Source: JAAEPI01 sp965212145 (GTDB lineage Bacteria > Bacteroidota > Bacteroidia > Cytophagales > Cyclobacteriaceae). From it: a stretch of DNA of 64,000 nt. A program made the position numbers and the translations under genes. Location: the NCBI GenBank assembly GCA_965212145.1, contig CBDBUY010000005.1, forward strand, positions 62,001 through 126,000. The letters run 5' to 3'. Within the stretch, counting starts at the first letter, position 1, and each line of letters opens with the position of its first letter. The notes below the pieces were generated by a model. The model searched no databases, had not been told where the DNA came from, and saw only the letters and a list, made by a program, of their open reading frames with translations. Shown one piece after another: positions 49,501-56,861 of the stretch.

Positions 49501-50628
49501 TTTCACCAAGGCAGCTGCACCTGCCACCATGGGTGAAGCATGTGAGGAGCCATTGTCGGAGCTGTAGGTGTCGTCTTTTTGAGTGGATAAAATGCCAACG
49601 CCTGGGGCCATAATATCCAAATGATCACCGAAAGTGCCACTGCTCCACTTGGTATCTGAATTTGTGGATGCTCCAACGGAGATGACGTGCTCATAACTGG
49701 CTGGGTAGAAATCCAAATCGGCGTTCGTGTTTCCTGCAGCTGCAATGACGACCATGTCTTTTTCTAAAACACAGTAGTCAATGACATCCTGAAAAAATTG
49801 ATTGAAACCCGCGGTGTTTCCCCAGGAAAGGTTGGCAACATCATATCCATTCTCTGCGGCATAGAGTACACCTTCCCAAAGTCCAAAAGAATTCAATCCA
49901 ATGGTAGTGAATCCCTTGAGGGGCACGATCTTGGTGTTGTATCCGATTCCGGCTATGCCAAGTCCATTGTTGGTGGTCGCACCGGCCACTCCGCCTACGT
50001 GTGTTCCATGGTTTAGCGTGGATGTAATGTCCGTCTCAGCATGGGGGTCATTGTCATTGTCAGCAAAATCATATCCCAGAATGTCATCAATGTAGCCGTT
50101 CCCATCATCGTCAATCCCATTGTCTACTTCGTTTGGGTTATGGAAATAATTATTAACCAAGTCCTCATGATCTGTGGCCATACCTGTGTCCACTATGCCA
50201 ATCACTATGTCCTCACTACCAGTAGTGATATCCCAGGCCTCATAGGCCTGAATGACAGCCAGATAATTTTGTCCTCCGGAGTTAGGATCAGCTTCCGGAT
50301 CATTAGGTAAATGGAGTAGTTTTTCTTCAGGGATTACCTCGGCGTAAATGACCAATGGATGTGCTTTTAACCACGACAGGGTGGATAGCCGGTTGTCTGA
50401 CTCAATAATGTAAACATTATCCAAAATGGAACTTCCTGAACGTTTACCTGGATTCGGTTTTAAAACCTCCTGGACATCCAACATTCCCGGTGGGTTTAGC
50501 GGAAATCCGTCTGTTCTGGAAATCACGGATGGCTGAATTTTAACCGCGATGTTACCGGGCTTAAATCGCTGTGCATCTGAGCAGAATGCTCCGAGGAGAA
50601 AAAAAGAAATGAAAATGATCCGCGCCAC
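46546..50628 (-). CDS. S8 subtilisin-like protease with PKD domain and T9SS sorting signal
   Basis: A 1,360-residue secreted protease. After the signal peptide (1-19) and a short propeptide, the subtilase domain (about 115-420) shows D147 ('IGIVDTG'), H207 ('HGTHVGGVAG'), oxyanion N300 ('AAAGN') and S362 ('GSSHASPMVAG'). Long beta-rich regions follow, including a PKD domain (about 905-985, 'PIDWAWDFANGIQSSLQNPT') and further immunoglobulin-like units. The last 75 residues ('IQVFPNPTSGQLQIQSD', 'GVYLLEIKT') are a type A T9SS C-terminal domain, so the enzyme is exported through the type IX system and cut or anchored at the cell surface. Confidence 0.95.
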   Translation of the reverse strand: MARIIFISFFLLGAFCSDAQRFKPGNIAVKIQPSVISRTDGFPLNPPGMLDVQEVLKPNPGKRSGSSILDNVYIIESDNRLSTLSWLKAHPLVIYAEVIPEEKLLHLPNDPEADPNSGGQNYLAVIQAYEAWDITTGSEDIVIGIVDTGMATDHEDLVNNYFHNPNEVDNGIDDDGNGYIDDILGYDFADNDNDPHAETDITSTLNHGTHVGGVAGATTNNGLGIAGIGYNTKIVPLKGFTTIGLNSFGLWEGVLYAAENGYDVANLSWGNTAGFNQFFQDVIDYCVLEKDMVVIAAAGNTNADLDFYPASYEHVISVGASTNSDTKWSSGTFGDHLDIMAPGVGILSTQKDDTYSSDNGSSHASPMVAGAAALVKSVFSEFNARQIMEQLRATTDDIYDQNPSYPYQLGKGRLNVHQAVTETTAKSLRIHNFSYNNGFGPYAFHGDTITLTFDLANYLAPIADGSISLESDSQFVTILDGSENVGSFDTMQSKSSQTFQIVLDQSTPNETEIDLRFLMSDGTYTDFQNLSFVTEPDRFTFGDENLAINVYGQGSLAFEDKDYTEGTPATFNSVPVLRYSGLMIGTSGTDLSDNVTNTFSIPRTRDDDFTGVDKIRLEKRDSVPMVGTSIFNSMDGNYRVEQTILQGESDSYILIRYRIVNTSGVQLSNVHSGYFADYFLGNQTDNHADWDAGLNALIMYNDAATTFAALSVMADNYTRLALDMQAQNGNSRDIDDDFTDAEKFAYLSGANIDAAGTESIGNDVALMAGQSIGELNPGEGTEFTVVLAMGNNYSELSSALSEAATQFQKLINSPKTKEILQTCFGLDYDLNPIDGEQFEFYRDPMATDLVSSAESLTIPTLSNDTIIYVRNIDPPYEGAIEQVKLFPKNQVANFTSSSDTLYLDESANSVTFSDLSKQPIDWAWDFANGIQSSLQNPTVFFDTPGTYSVTLTVTSNLGCTDSFTKDLVVANRPEMPQLDDFEICLNETVQLTHPEAYSIFNGQDERVTKGSSLTLGPFSTDTTLLVAQWNNGFESLPAEVQVLIDPITAQYAVYPDTLSTETAALFLFAGVNADSYEWRIDGNLESTTDQLTFPVQATLNLSLAVSNTNCSEVISETITFSASPEPEVSAIQVCSGDDAVLRPGNGTYFGFYADSELTGLLHKGTQLRIENINTDQSIFVVGLDDVLPSQPVEVTISASDFDPEILANPESLDLTTGSTVQFSISEDVVIAEWYINDELVETSQSPILLFTTTGEYDIRLEAMDAAGCIQTKNLTFLVFEPVLGVHDESKIQVFPNPTSGQLQIQSDSPLRSLRLLNLAGKLVQTLNPNSESQSLDQANGVYLLEIKTSRHTFIKRIRIQ

Positions 50629-50661
50629 TATCCTGATTTGAAAAACTAAAATACGAACGCC

Positions 50662-51459
50662 TCAGGTAACTTTTGCGTTCCGAATCATTTTTGAGAAAAG
50701 ACCGGGCCAGAATCTTTTCAGGTAAATGGCGAATTTCTCTTTGATTCCGGATATATAGACTTCCTCCTTTTTACGATTCACTGCTCGAATCATTTTTCTG
50801 GCGAAAACATCTGCAGGCATGCCTTTTTCGGTCACTTCATCCATTTTCTGCTGAGGTGATCCATCCCCCATTAAGGCGTGCATGGTAATTTCTGTTTGGA
50901 TAAATCCCGGGCAAACGACCGTTACGCTGATATTGTCTTGGTAGTGTTCTATTCTAAGCGTGTCAAAAAATCCATGAAGGGCATGTTTGGATGCAGCGTA
51001 CCCTGACCGGAACTTGGTGGTGATGATGCCAACTGCTGATGTAACAACCACGATGTGGCCTAACTTTCTTTCAATCATTTGAGGAAGGATCGCCTTAGTG
51101 AGGGCCACTGTGCCAAAGTAATTGACTTCCATGACCCGACGGTCGACGGATAGATCCGTGTCTTTGATCAAAGCCCTTTGGCTTATGCCACCATTGTTAA
51201 TGAGAATATCAACTTGACCGAATAAACCGATGGCTTCTTGAGCTTTGCTTTCAAGACTATCCGTTTCAGTCAAGTCCAAGGGCAGGATTTTGACGTTTTC
51301 CGAGTTATGACATTTCTGACGAACTTCTTGCAAAAGCTCTTTGCGTCGAGCTGACAAGATTAAAAAAACGGGTTGTTTGCTGTATTCGATAGCCAGTGCT
51401 TCCCCAATGCCTGAGGAAGCTCCGGTTATCCAAATGACTTTATTCTTTGAGTTGTTCAT
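50662..51459 (-). CDS. Short-chain dehydrogenase/reductase
   Basis: A 265-residue classical SDR. The dinucleotide site is 'VIWITGASSGIGEALA', 'ILINNGGISQRAL' supports the fold, and the catalytic Ser-Tyr-Lys is in 'VVVTSAVG' and 'SGYAASKHAL'. The C-terminal 70 residues ('KMIRAVNRKKEEVYISG', 'FAIYLKRFWPGLF') resemble membrane-associated SDRs of the DltE/YqjQ kind. Substrate unknown. The start at 51459 lies inside the upstream membrane gene (20-base overlap). Confidence 0.9.
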   Translation of the reverse strand: MNNSKNKVIWITGASSGIGEALAIEYSKQPVFLILSARRKELLQEVRQKCHNSENVKILPLDLTETDSLESKAQEAIGLFGQVDILINNGGISQRALIKDTDLSVDRRVMEVNYFGTVALTKAILPQMIERKLGHIVVVTSAVGIITTKFRSGYAASKHALHGFFDTLRIEHYQDNISVTVVCPGFIQTEITMHALMGDGSPQQKMDEVTEKGMPADVFARKMIRAVNRKKEEVYISGIKEKFAIYLKRFWPGLFSKMIRNAKVT

Positions 51460-51844
51460 CCTTTTGCTGTCGGGAATTTTCCACGTACACCCAGATGCTG
51501 TACGCACCTATGGCCGTTCCGACAGGGAAAGATAAAAGGGAAATACATCCTGCGATCAATAGAAGGGTCAAACCCCATTCTTTATTCCTCAAGGTGGCAA
51601 TTCCGCCAATGATAGATGGGATGGCCGTCAGTAAAATGATGATGGTGAAAATGCTGAATAGTCCACTAGATATGAAATCAATAACAATGGCTGCATCAGG
51701 GCCTTCCTCTTTGACAATCTCTCGTTCTATGAAAGGAAGAAACGTGGAAAAGAAAAGACCTGCCAGAGAAAAAATGACAAGTTCGAGAATACCCACGACC
51801 AGGTGAATGATCGCAAGTGTGCGTTTGTGAGAATCAATTTGCAT
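51440..51844 (-). CDS. Four-helix membrane protein of unknown function
   Basis: A 134-residue protein with hydrophobic stretches at about 10-35, 55-75, 75-90 and 95-120 ('TLAIIHLVVGILELVIFSL', 'IFTIIILLTAIPSIIGGIA', 'LTLLLIAGCISLLSFPVGTA'), a short cytoplasmic C-tail rich in charges and no recognisable domain. It overlaps the SDR gene by 20 bases and follows folA by 11 bases, so it is probably the middle gene of a three-gene unit. Confidence 0.8.
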   Translation of the reverse strand: MQIDSHKRTLAIIHLVVGILELVIFSLAGLFFSTFLPFIEREIVKEEGPDAAIVIDFISSGLFSIFTIIILLTAIPSIIGGIATLRNKEWGLTLLLIAGCISLLSFPVGTAIGAYSIWVYVENSRQQKDEQLKE

Positions 51845-51855
51845 GTAAGTAGTGT

Positions 51856-52356
51856 TTAGTGTGTCTCATACACTACGAAATCAAATGAATAAAGATGCTT
51901 GCTATCTGATGGATGGTGAATTCGGGAGGTTTCTTTCCATTTTTTTGGGTCGAATTCAGGGAATGTGACCTGACCATCGAATTCTCCATCGATTTCAGTC
52001 AGGTAAATCTTGTTCGCCAGATCAAGGCCCATCCGGTAGATCTCACCACCACCGATGATGAAGGCTTCAGTCTCGCCTATTTCCTGAGCAATAGCTAAAG
52101 CTGATTCCAACGAACTTGTGACCAGTCCACCTTCCGCTTCGTAATCTGCTTGCCTGGTGATCACAATGTTTGTTCGACCGGGTAGGGGTTTGAATTTGTG
52201 AGGAAGCGATTCCCAGTTTTTACGGCCCATGATGACACAATGGCCTTTGGTCATGTCCTTGAAATATTGAAAATCATCCGGCAGGTGCCAGGGAATGTCA
52301 TTGTCTTTTCCAATCATGCGATTTTTACCCATCGCTGCAATCATTGAAATTTTCAT
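51856..52356 (-). CDS. folA: Dihydrofolate reductase
   Basis: A 166-residue enzyme that reduces dihydrofolate with NADPH. 'MIAAMGKNRMIGKDNDIPWH' with the folate-binding Asp in 'LPDDFQYFKDMT', 'VIMGRKNWESLP', and 'AFIIGGGEIYRMGL' are characteristic. Standard length. No thyA lies beside it in this window. It heads the folA, membrane protein, SDR unit. Confidence 0.97.
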   Translation of the reverse strand: MKISMIAAMGKNRMIGKDNDIPWHLPDDFQYFKDMTKGHCVIMGRKNWESLPHKFKPLPGRTNIVITRQADYEAEGGLVTSSLESALAIAQEIGETEAFIIGGGEIYRMGLDLANKIYLTEIDGEFDGQVTFPEFDPKKWKETSRIHHPSDSKHLYSFDFVVYETH

Positions 52357-52392
52357 AACCGAATCTATGTTATAATCGTTTAAACCTACATT

Positions 52393-52551
52393 ATGATCCT
52401 ATCGCTAATCCTCATCACCTTGCTTGCGATTCTTGGGAACTACGGAATTGCACAGTATCGACGTACTTCATTTTTTGGATGGGTTGCCCTTTCCATTTTG
52501 GTCGGACCGCTTTCCTGGCCGATTCAGTGGCATTCTGCTCACCATTCATAA
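52393..52551 (+). CDS. 52-residue membrane protein
   Basis: ATG 52393 to TAA 52551 encodes a small protein with two hydrophobic segments, 'LSLILITLLAILGNYGIA' and 'FFGWVALSILVGPLSWPI', separated by a basic loop 'QYRRTS', so a two-helix hairpin is likely. It lies between divergent folA and convergent fmt, overlapping fmt by 13 bases. The start sits 36 bases from the folA ATG. The family is not recognised, but composition and topology favour a real gene. Confidence 0.55.
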   Translation: MILSLILITLLAILGNYGIAQYRRTSFFGWVALSILVGPLSWPIQWHSAHHS

Positions 52552-53459
52552 CCACGAAGAAACTCCTTCACCTCCATTCGCTTCTTCCCCTCGAGTTGGA
52601 TTTCCTTCAATTCCAACACACCAGATTGCGTCCCTACCTTTAGGAAATTTTTTCCATCCGACTCAAATTCCCCTGGCTTGAGCCTCGCAACCAGTTCCGC
52701 CACTTCTGCCGAAAAGACCTTCAGCGTTTGATCCCTTAAAGTTGTCCAGGCTCCTGGATACGGCGAGAGTCCACGGATGAAATTCCTCACGTCTGCGTTG
52801 GGTAGGTTCCAACGGATCTCACAATCCTCCCGAAAAATTTTTGGAGCCGCCTTCAGTGAATCAAAGTCCGGTTGATCGATCTGAGGGTAATCATCTTCTT
52901 GAATTGCGTGAACGGTCTTGAGTACTAATTCTGCTCCTTTGGCCATCAATCGACCATATAAAGTGCCCATATTGTCGTCTGCTCGAATTTCCTCCTTTTC
53001 CTGAAAAATGATCTTGCCCGTGTCTATCTCATGTTTTAAAAAGAAGGTTGTGACGCCCGTTTCCTTTTCTCCATTCATAATGGCCCAATTAATGGGAGCA
53101 GCACCCCGATACTGCGGAAGGAGGGAAGCGTGCAAGTTGAAGGTGCCCAATCGTGGCATGTCCCAAACTGCCACAGGAAGCATCCGAAAGGCCACCACAA
53201 TCTGCAGATCAGCCTTGTAGGATTTTAATTCATCCTGAAATTCTTCCGACTTGAGGTTCGTCGGCTGTAGTACTGGTAGATTTTGCGAAACCGCGTAATC
53301 CTTGACCGGGGAGGTTCCCAGTTTTTTGCCACGTCCTTTTGGTTTATCGGGAGCTGTCACAACAGCCACAACGTTTATGTCGTTTTCAACCAATATGCGC
53401 AGACTCTCCACGGCAAATTCCGGTGTACCCAGAAAAACAATGCGAAGCGAATTTTTCAT
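52539..53459 (-). CDS. fmt: Methionyl-tRNA formyltransferase
   Basis: A 306-residue enzyme that formylates initiator Met-tRNA using 10-formyl-THF. 'LRIVFLGTPEFAVESL' starts the fold, the catalytic loop 'NLHASLLPQYRGAAPINWAI' contains the Asn-His pair, and 'TFFLKHEIDTGKII' follows. The C-terminal anticodon-side domain begins near 'IRGLSPYPGAWT'. Complete. It diverges from the TlpA-like gene with a 28-base gap. No def gene is adjacent. Confidence 0.97.
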   Translation of the reverse strand: MKNSLRIVFLGTPEFAVESLRILVENDINVVAVVTAPDKPKGRGKKLGTSPVKDYAVSQNLPVLQPTNLKSEEFQDELKSYKADLQIVVAFRMLPVAVWDMPRLGTFNLHASLLPQYRGAAPINWAIMNGEKETGVTTFFLKHEIDTGKIIFQEKEEIRADDNMGTLYGRLMAKGAELVLKTVHAIQEDDYPQIDQPDFDSLKAAPKIFREDCEIRWNLPNADVRNFIRGLSPYPGAWTTLRDQTLKVFSAEVAELVARLKPGEFESDGKNFLKVGTQSGVLELKEIQLEGKKRMEVKEFLRGYEW

Positions 53460-53487
53460 TGCCGCAAAGGTGATCTATTTTGGAAAG

Positions 53488-54663
53488 ATGAATTCACCCT
53501 TAAGGAAATGCTTTTTCGCAGTTGGGATCATGAGCACGGCTGTTTGCGCTGCTCAAGACGGTGAATGGGTGGGAGCATTTGATTACAGAGATCACGAACT
53601 TCGCTTCAACTTTGAAATAGCGGGGGAGAACCTCACACTGATCAATGGAATCGAGCGGGTGAATCAAAAAATCCAATGGAAAAACGACAGCTTCCATGTG
53701 GACCTTCAACCCTTCGATGCTTTTCTGAAAGGTCGATTTGATGGGGAGTTGATTTCAGGCGTATGGGAAAAGCCCTATCGTGGATTGAAACTACCATTCA
53801 CCACCCAAAAAGGAAATGTGCGATACCCAATGAAGTCGTCAGGAATGGAAGATGCCAGATGGAAAATGACGCTGAACCCAGATGAAAGTGGAAAATCAAT
53901 GGCGGTTGGTACCTTCTCGGAATTTAAAGACCGGGCCACCATGAATATCCGAACGGAGGTCGGGGATTACCGATACTTTGAAGGAGTGGTCACAGATGAC
54001 TCGGTCATTATGTCCCAGTTTGACGGGACGCATGCGTTTCTGGTGGTTGGAAATAAAAACGAAGAAGGCTGGAGAGGGAAGCTTTATTACGACCCGAATT
54101 ATACTGATGAATGGGTTGCCGAGCCGGATGACGATTTTGACCTGACCGACCCTTTCGCGATGGAGGAGGTAGAAAAGGGCAAGCACCAGATTTACTATGA
54201 TTTGTTGGCAGCCGGTTCCGGCAAAAACGCCATCGACCTGGTTGAACTGGAAGGAAAAGTGGTCGTTATTCAAGTCTTTGGGACATGGTGTCCCAATTCG
54301 CTGGATGAGACCTTATTTCTGCGTGATTGGTACGCGGAGAAACCACAGGATGTGGAGGTGATTGCTGTGACTTATGAGCCGGTGGTCTCTGAGAGTTATG
54401 GATTGGAGAGGGTCAATGAGTACGTCTCTCAATTGAAGATTCCCTACGATGTATTTGTGGGAGGCCGAATGAGTAAAAGTGAAGCAGCTCTGCCATTTCC
54501 GTTTCTGAAGAAAATCAAGGCCTTTCCTACCACGGTGCTGGTCGATAAAAAAGGGTACGCGAGGTACGTCCATAGCTATTTTAATGGTCCGGCCACTGGC
54601 GACTATTACGAATCTTTCCAGAAAGAATTCAAGGAAAAGGTGGCTGAATTGGTCAATGAGTAA
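53488..54663 (+). CDS. TlpA-like thioredoxin-fold protein with CPNS active site
   Basis: A 391-residue exported protein. The signal peptide (about 1-22) is followed by a beta-rich domain (about 25-235) found in front of Bacteroidota TlpA proteins. A thioredoxin fold (about 240-388) has 'VFGTWCPNSLDETLFLRDW' where the usual CxxC is C268-P-N-S271. Losing the second cysteine removes simple dithiol chemistry; it may act by a mono-thiol mechanism or bind partners. The rest of the fold ('FPTTVLVDKKGYARYVHS', cis-proline intact) is normal. The upstream frame to 53302 runs into fmt and is ignored. Confidence 0.88.
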   Translation: MNSPLRKCFFAVGIMSTAVCAAQDGEWVGAFDYRDHELRFNFEIAGENLTLINGIERVNQKIQWKNDSFHVDLQPFDAFLKGRFDGELISGVWEKPYRGLKLPFTTQKGNVRYPMKSSGMEDARWKMTLNPDESGKSMAVGTFSEFKDRATMNIRTEVGDYRYFEGVVTDDSVIMSQFDGTHAFLVVGNKNEEGWRGKLYYDPNYTDEWVAEPDDDFDLTDPFAMEEVEKGKHQIYYDLLAAGSGKNAIDLVELEGKVVVIQVFGTWCPNSLDETLFLRDWYAEKPQDVEVIAVTYEPVVSESYGLERVNEYVSQLKIPYDVFVGGRMSKSEAALPFPFLKKIKAFPTTVLVDKKGYARYVHSYFNGPATGDYYESFQKEFKEKVAELVNE

Positions 54664-55148
54664 TGATGAAGTTGATTGTTTTATTTTTTTATTGTGCAGC
54701 TGGATTAACGACTGCTCTAGCACAGACTCAGGAACAAGACCCTAAAAACCTGGCATATCAGGGTGAGGGAATTCTGTGGGCTCAAGCCAAAGCGACTAAG
54801 GACACCACGTACATTTTTGAATATTTCAGATCCTTTCCCAAAGGTGAGTTCATCATGGAAGCGTTGGCTCTTTTGTCTCCTTTTGATGACCCTCCAGGTA
54901 CAGTTGATGCCGTTGCACCAAAGTATCCGACAAGAGCTCTTGCTCAATCTTCAGGTGCAAGAATTATCTCCATTGTTCTAATAAATGAGCAGGGTAAACC
55001 AACTCAAATTAAGCACTTGAAATCACACCCTGTTTATAAATCGTCCGTTGAGACTGCTATAAAGGAATCGACATATTCTCCGGCGAGAATGAATGGAAAA
55101 CCTACATCTGCGTGGCTTTTCCTTTACTACTCATTTGGGTTTAACTAA
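54663..55148 (+). CDS. Secreted TonB C-terminal-like domain protein
   Basis: A 161-residue protein with a signal peptide ('LIVLFFYCAAGLTTALAQ'). The C-terminal half ('APKYPTRALAQSSGARIISI', 'IKESTYSPARMNGKPTSAW') has the layout of the TonB C-terminal fold. There is no membrane anchor or proline-rich linker, so it cannot be a classical energy transducer; it may be a soluble periplasmic relative. Its ATG overlaps the stop of the TlpA-like gene (TAATG), and a terminator follows. Confidence 0.72.
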   Translation: MMKLIVLFFYCAAGLTTALAQTQEQDPKNLAYQGEGILWAQAKATKDTTYIFEYFRSFPKGEFIMEALALLSPFDDPPGTVDAVAPKYPTRALAQSSGARIISIVLINEQGKPTQIKHLKSHPVYKSSVETAIKESTYSPARMNGKPTSAWLFLYYSFGFN

Positions 55149-55179
55149 AAAAGGCGAACCGTTCGGCTCGCCTTTTTTT
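55147..55179 (+). terminator. Intrinsic terminator
   Basis: A6, then GGCGA and CCG paired with CGG and TCGCC (one mismatch), followed by T7, directly after the stop codon of the TonB-C-like gene. It lies between convergent genes and probably serves both. Confidence 0.85.
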
Positions 55180-55194
55180 ATAAAGTTGGAATTA

Positions 55195-56088
55195 TCACTT
55201 CTTCTTGCTCTTCTTCATTTTCTTAATCTCAGCCATTAGGTTTTCGTTATTCGCTTTGTAGCCAAAATCATTCGGTGCAGCAGCAGCTATGTCGTAAGAC
55301 TTTTGCGCAGCGGCCATAGCGCCTTCTTTATCACCAAGTGCTTTCAGGATTTTCGCTTTGGTATGGATGTGCCAGAATTGATTACCTCGACCTTCCATGG
55401 CCAGGTACGTGTTCATGTACTCCAACGCTTTCTCCAGATTAGTGTTGGTTGCCAAATAGTAATTCGCGGCGGCAGTATAGTTCCCGGCGGGAATCTGCAT
55501 TTTGGATTCAATGTCCTTCAAGACCATATCGTGAAAGTTTACTTTAACAGGCACTTTCACCACGGCATTGGCCCAGGCCAATTCGATGTTTGCTGAAGTA
55601 TTGTCTTCAGAGATATCAGAGATGTTGAACGTCATCGTCTCGGTGATCCCATCAGTCCACATAGGCTTCACTGAAGTTCGCATCACCTCTTTCGACTTGT
55701 CGTAAGCCCCAGTGTTACCTCCAATACTCAAGTCAGAATAAAGCATAACCTCCCAGGAGTCTTTTCCTGGAGTAGAGAAGATCAGGTATTCGCCTGCTGG
55801 TACGTCCGTGCCACCAATATTGGCATCCGTGCTCAAGGAAAGTTTTGAACCAGAGTTGGCGCCTGTTCTCCATAGCTGCCCGAATGGCTGCAAAAAGTCC
55901 CCTCCTTCACCAAAGATTTGTCTGCCTTTCACTTTTGGACGGAAATAGTCAATCGTCACTTCTGTCAAGCCAACAGTTGCACTCACTGAACCGGCCGAAC
56001 TTGGTTGTGGCGTGTTGATTTGTCCAACCGCCACGGTGGCAAATGCCGCCAATGCAATGGATAATGCTGTACGTATGGTTTTCATCAT
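55195..56088 (-). CDS. DUF2911 domain secreted protein
   Basis: A 297-residue exported protein. The signal peptide 'TALSIALAAFATVAVGQ' leads to a DUF2911 domain (about 30-180: 'VTIDYFRPKVKGRQIFGE', 'QLWRTGANSGSKLSLSTD', 'GEYLIFSTPGKDSWEVML'), common in Bacteroidota and of unknown function. A TPR-like helical tail follows ('NTNLEKALEYMNTYLAM') with a Lys-rich end. Two adjacent ATGs (56088, 56085) could start it. It diverges from the glycosylase gene with a 17-base gap. Confidence 0.9.
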   Translation of the reverse strand: MMKTIRTALSIALAAFATVAVGQINTPQPSSAGSVSATVGLTEVTIDYFRPKVKGRQIFGEGGDFLQPFGQLWRTGANSGSKLSLSTDANIGGTDVPAGEYLIFSTPGKDSWEVMLYSDLSIGGNTGAYDKSKEVMRTSVKPMWTDGITETMTFNISDISEDNTSANIELAWANAVVKVPVKVNFHDMVLKDIESKMQIPAGNYTAAANYYLATNTNLEKALEYMNTYLAMEGRGNQFWHIHTKAKILKALGDKEGAMAAAQKSYDIAAAAPNDFGYKANNENLMAEIKKMKKSKKK

Positions 56089-56105
56089 GTTATTAGGTTT
56101 GTTTA

Positions 56106-56711
56106 ATGTTTCAAAAAGTAGGATACGAATTTATCCCTTTATCGTTTTACCAAGGGGATGATGTCGTGGAAATCGCTCAGGCTTTAATAGGCACTTATCT
56201 TTTTCACGACACTAAAGCGGGTCTGATAGGAGGGAAAATAATTGAAACAGAAGCATACAATGGCCGAAATGACCGGGCATGTCACGCGTTTCAGAAAAGA
56301 ACGCCTCGCACGGAGGTCATGTACCAAAGCGGGGGCAGGGCCTACATATATCTGTGTTATGGCATTCATCGTTTATTCAACATCGTGACGAATGTCGATG
56401 GGCAAGCGGATGCTGTTCTAATACGGGCATTGGAACCCATGGAAGGAACAGACATTATGAGAGCTAATACCGGAAAAAGTGAAAAAGATAAGCGTTTGGC
56501 TTCAGGGCCGGGCTTGGTGGGGAAGGCAATGGGTTTTAAACTGAATCAATCAGGTGACGAATTGGATGGAGCGATTTGGTTGGGAAGACGAGAAGAAAAC
56601 CATCCGGAAATAATCAGTACAACCAGAGTTGGTGTGGACTATGCCGGAGAGGATGCCAAATTGCCCTGGCGATTTTATGAAAATGGGAATGAATATGTGA
56701 GTAAAAAATGA
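56106..56711 (+). CDS. DNA-3-methyladenine glycosylase (AAG/MPG type)
   Basis: A 201-residue base-excision repair enzyme that releases alkylated purines. 'GGKIIETEAYNG' carries the catalytic Glu, with 'DRACHAFQKRTPRTEVMY' and 'GRAYIYLCYGIHRLFNIV' forming the active site. 'GPGLVGKAMG' and 'RVGVDYAGEDAKLPWRFY' complete the fold. Standard length. It diverges closely from the DUF2911 gene and is followed by a hairpin. Confidence 0.95.
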   Translation: MFQKVGYEFIPLSFYQGDDVVEIAQALIGTYLFHDTKAGLIGGKIIETEAYNGRNDRACHAFQKRTPRTEVMYQSGGRAYIYLCYGIHRLFNIVTNVDGQADAVLIRALEPMEGTDIMRANTGKSEKDKRLASGPGLVGKAMGFKLNQSGDELDGAIWLGRREENHPEIISTTRVGVDYAGEDAKLPWRFYENGNEYVSKK

Positions 56712-56712
56712 G

Positions 56713-56741
56713 AAAGCCGAACCTTGAGTGGGTTCGGCTTT
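56713..56741. terminator. Strong hairpin after the glycosylase gene
   Basis: AAAGCCGAACC and GGTTCGGCTTT form a perfect 11-bp stem just past the stop codon. Only three T residues follow on the plus strand, so it is a terminator without a proper U-run, or an mRNA-end stabiliser. A second inverted repeat (CAAAGTA/TACTTTG, 56746-56764) follows immediately. Confidence 0.55.
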
Positions 56742-56861
56742 CCGGCAAAGTATCGTGTACTTTGCATAACCTAAATCAACCAGCTATGAGAATATATTAC
56801 AATATTATAATGAAATATTCATATATCACAAATTAAAACTATAAAAAATTAAATTAATTAC

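Noticed and set aside
56786..56836. A 16-codon AT-rich ORF before the PD40-OmpA gene
   Set aside because: Composition matches the AT-rich leader and there is no sign of coding constraint.
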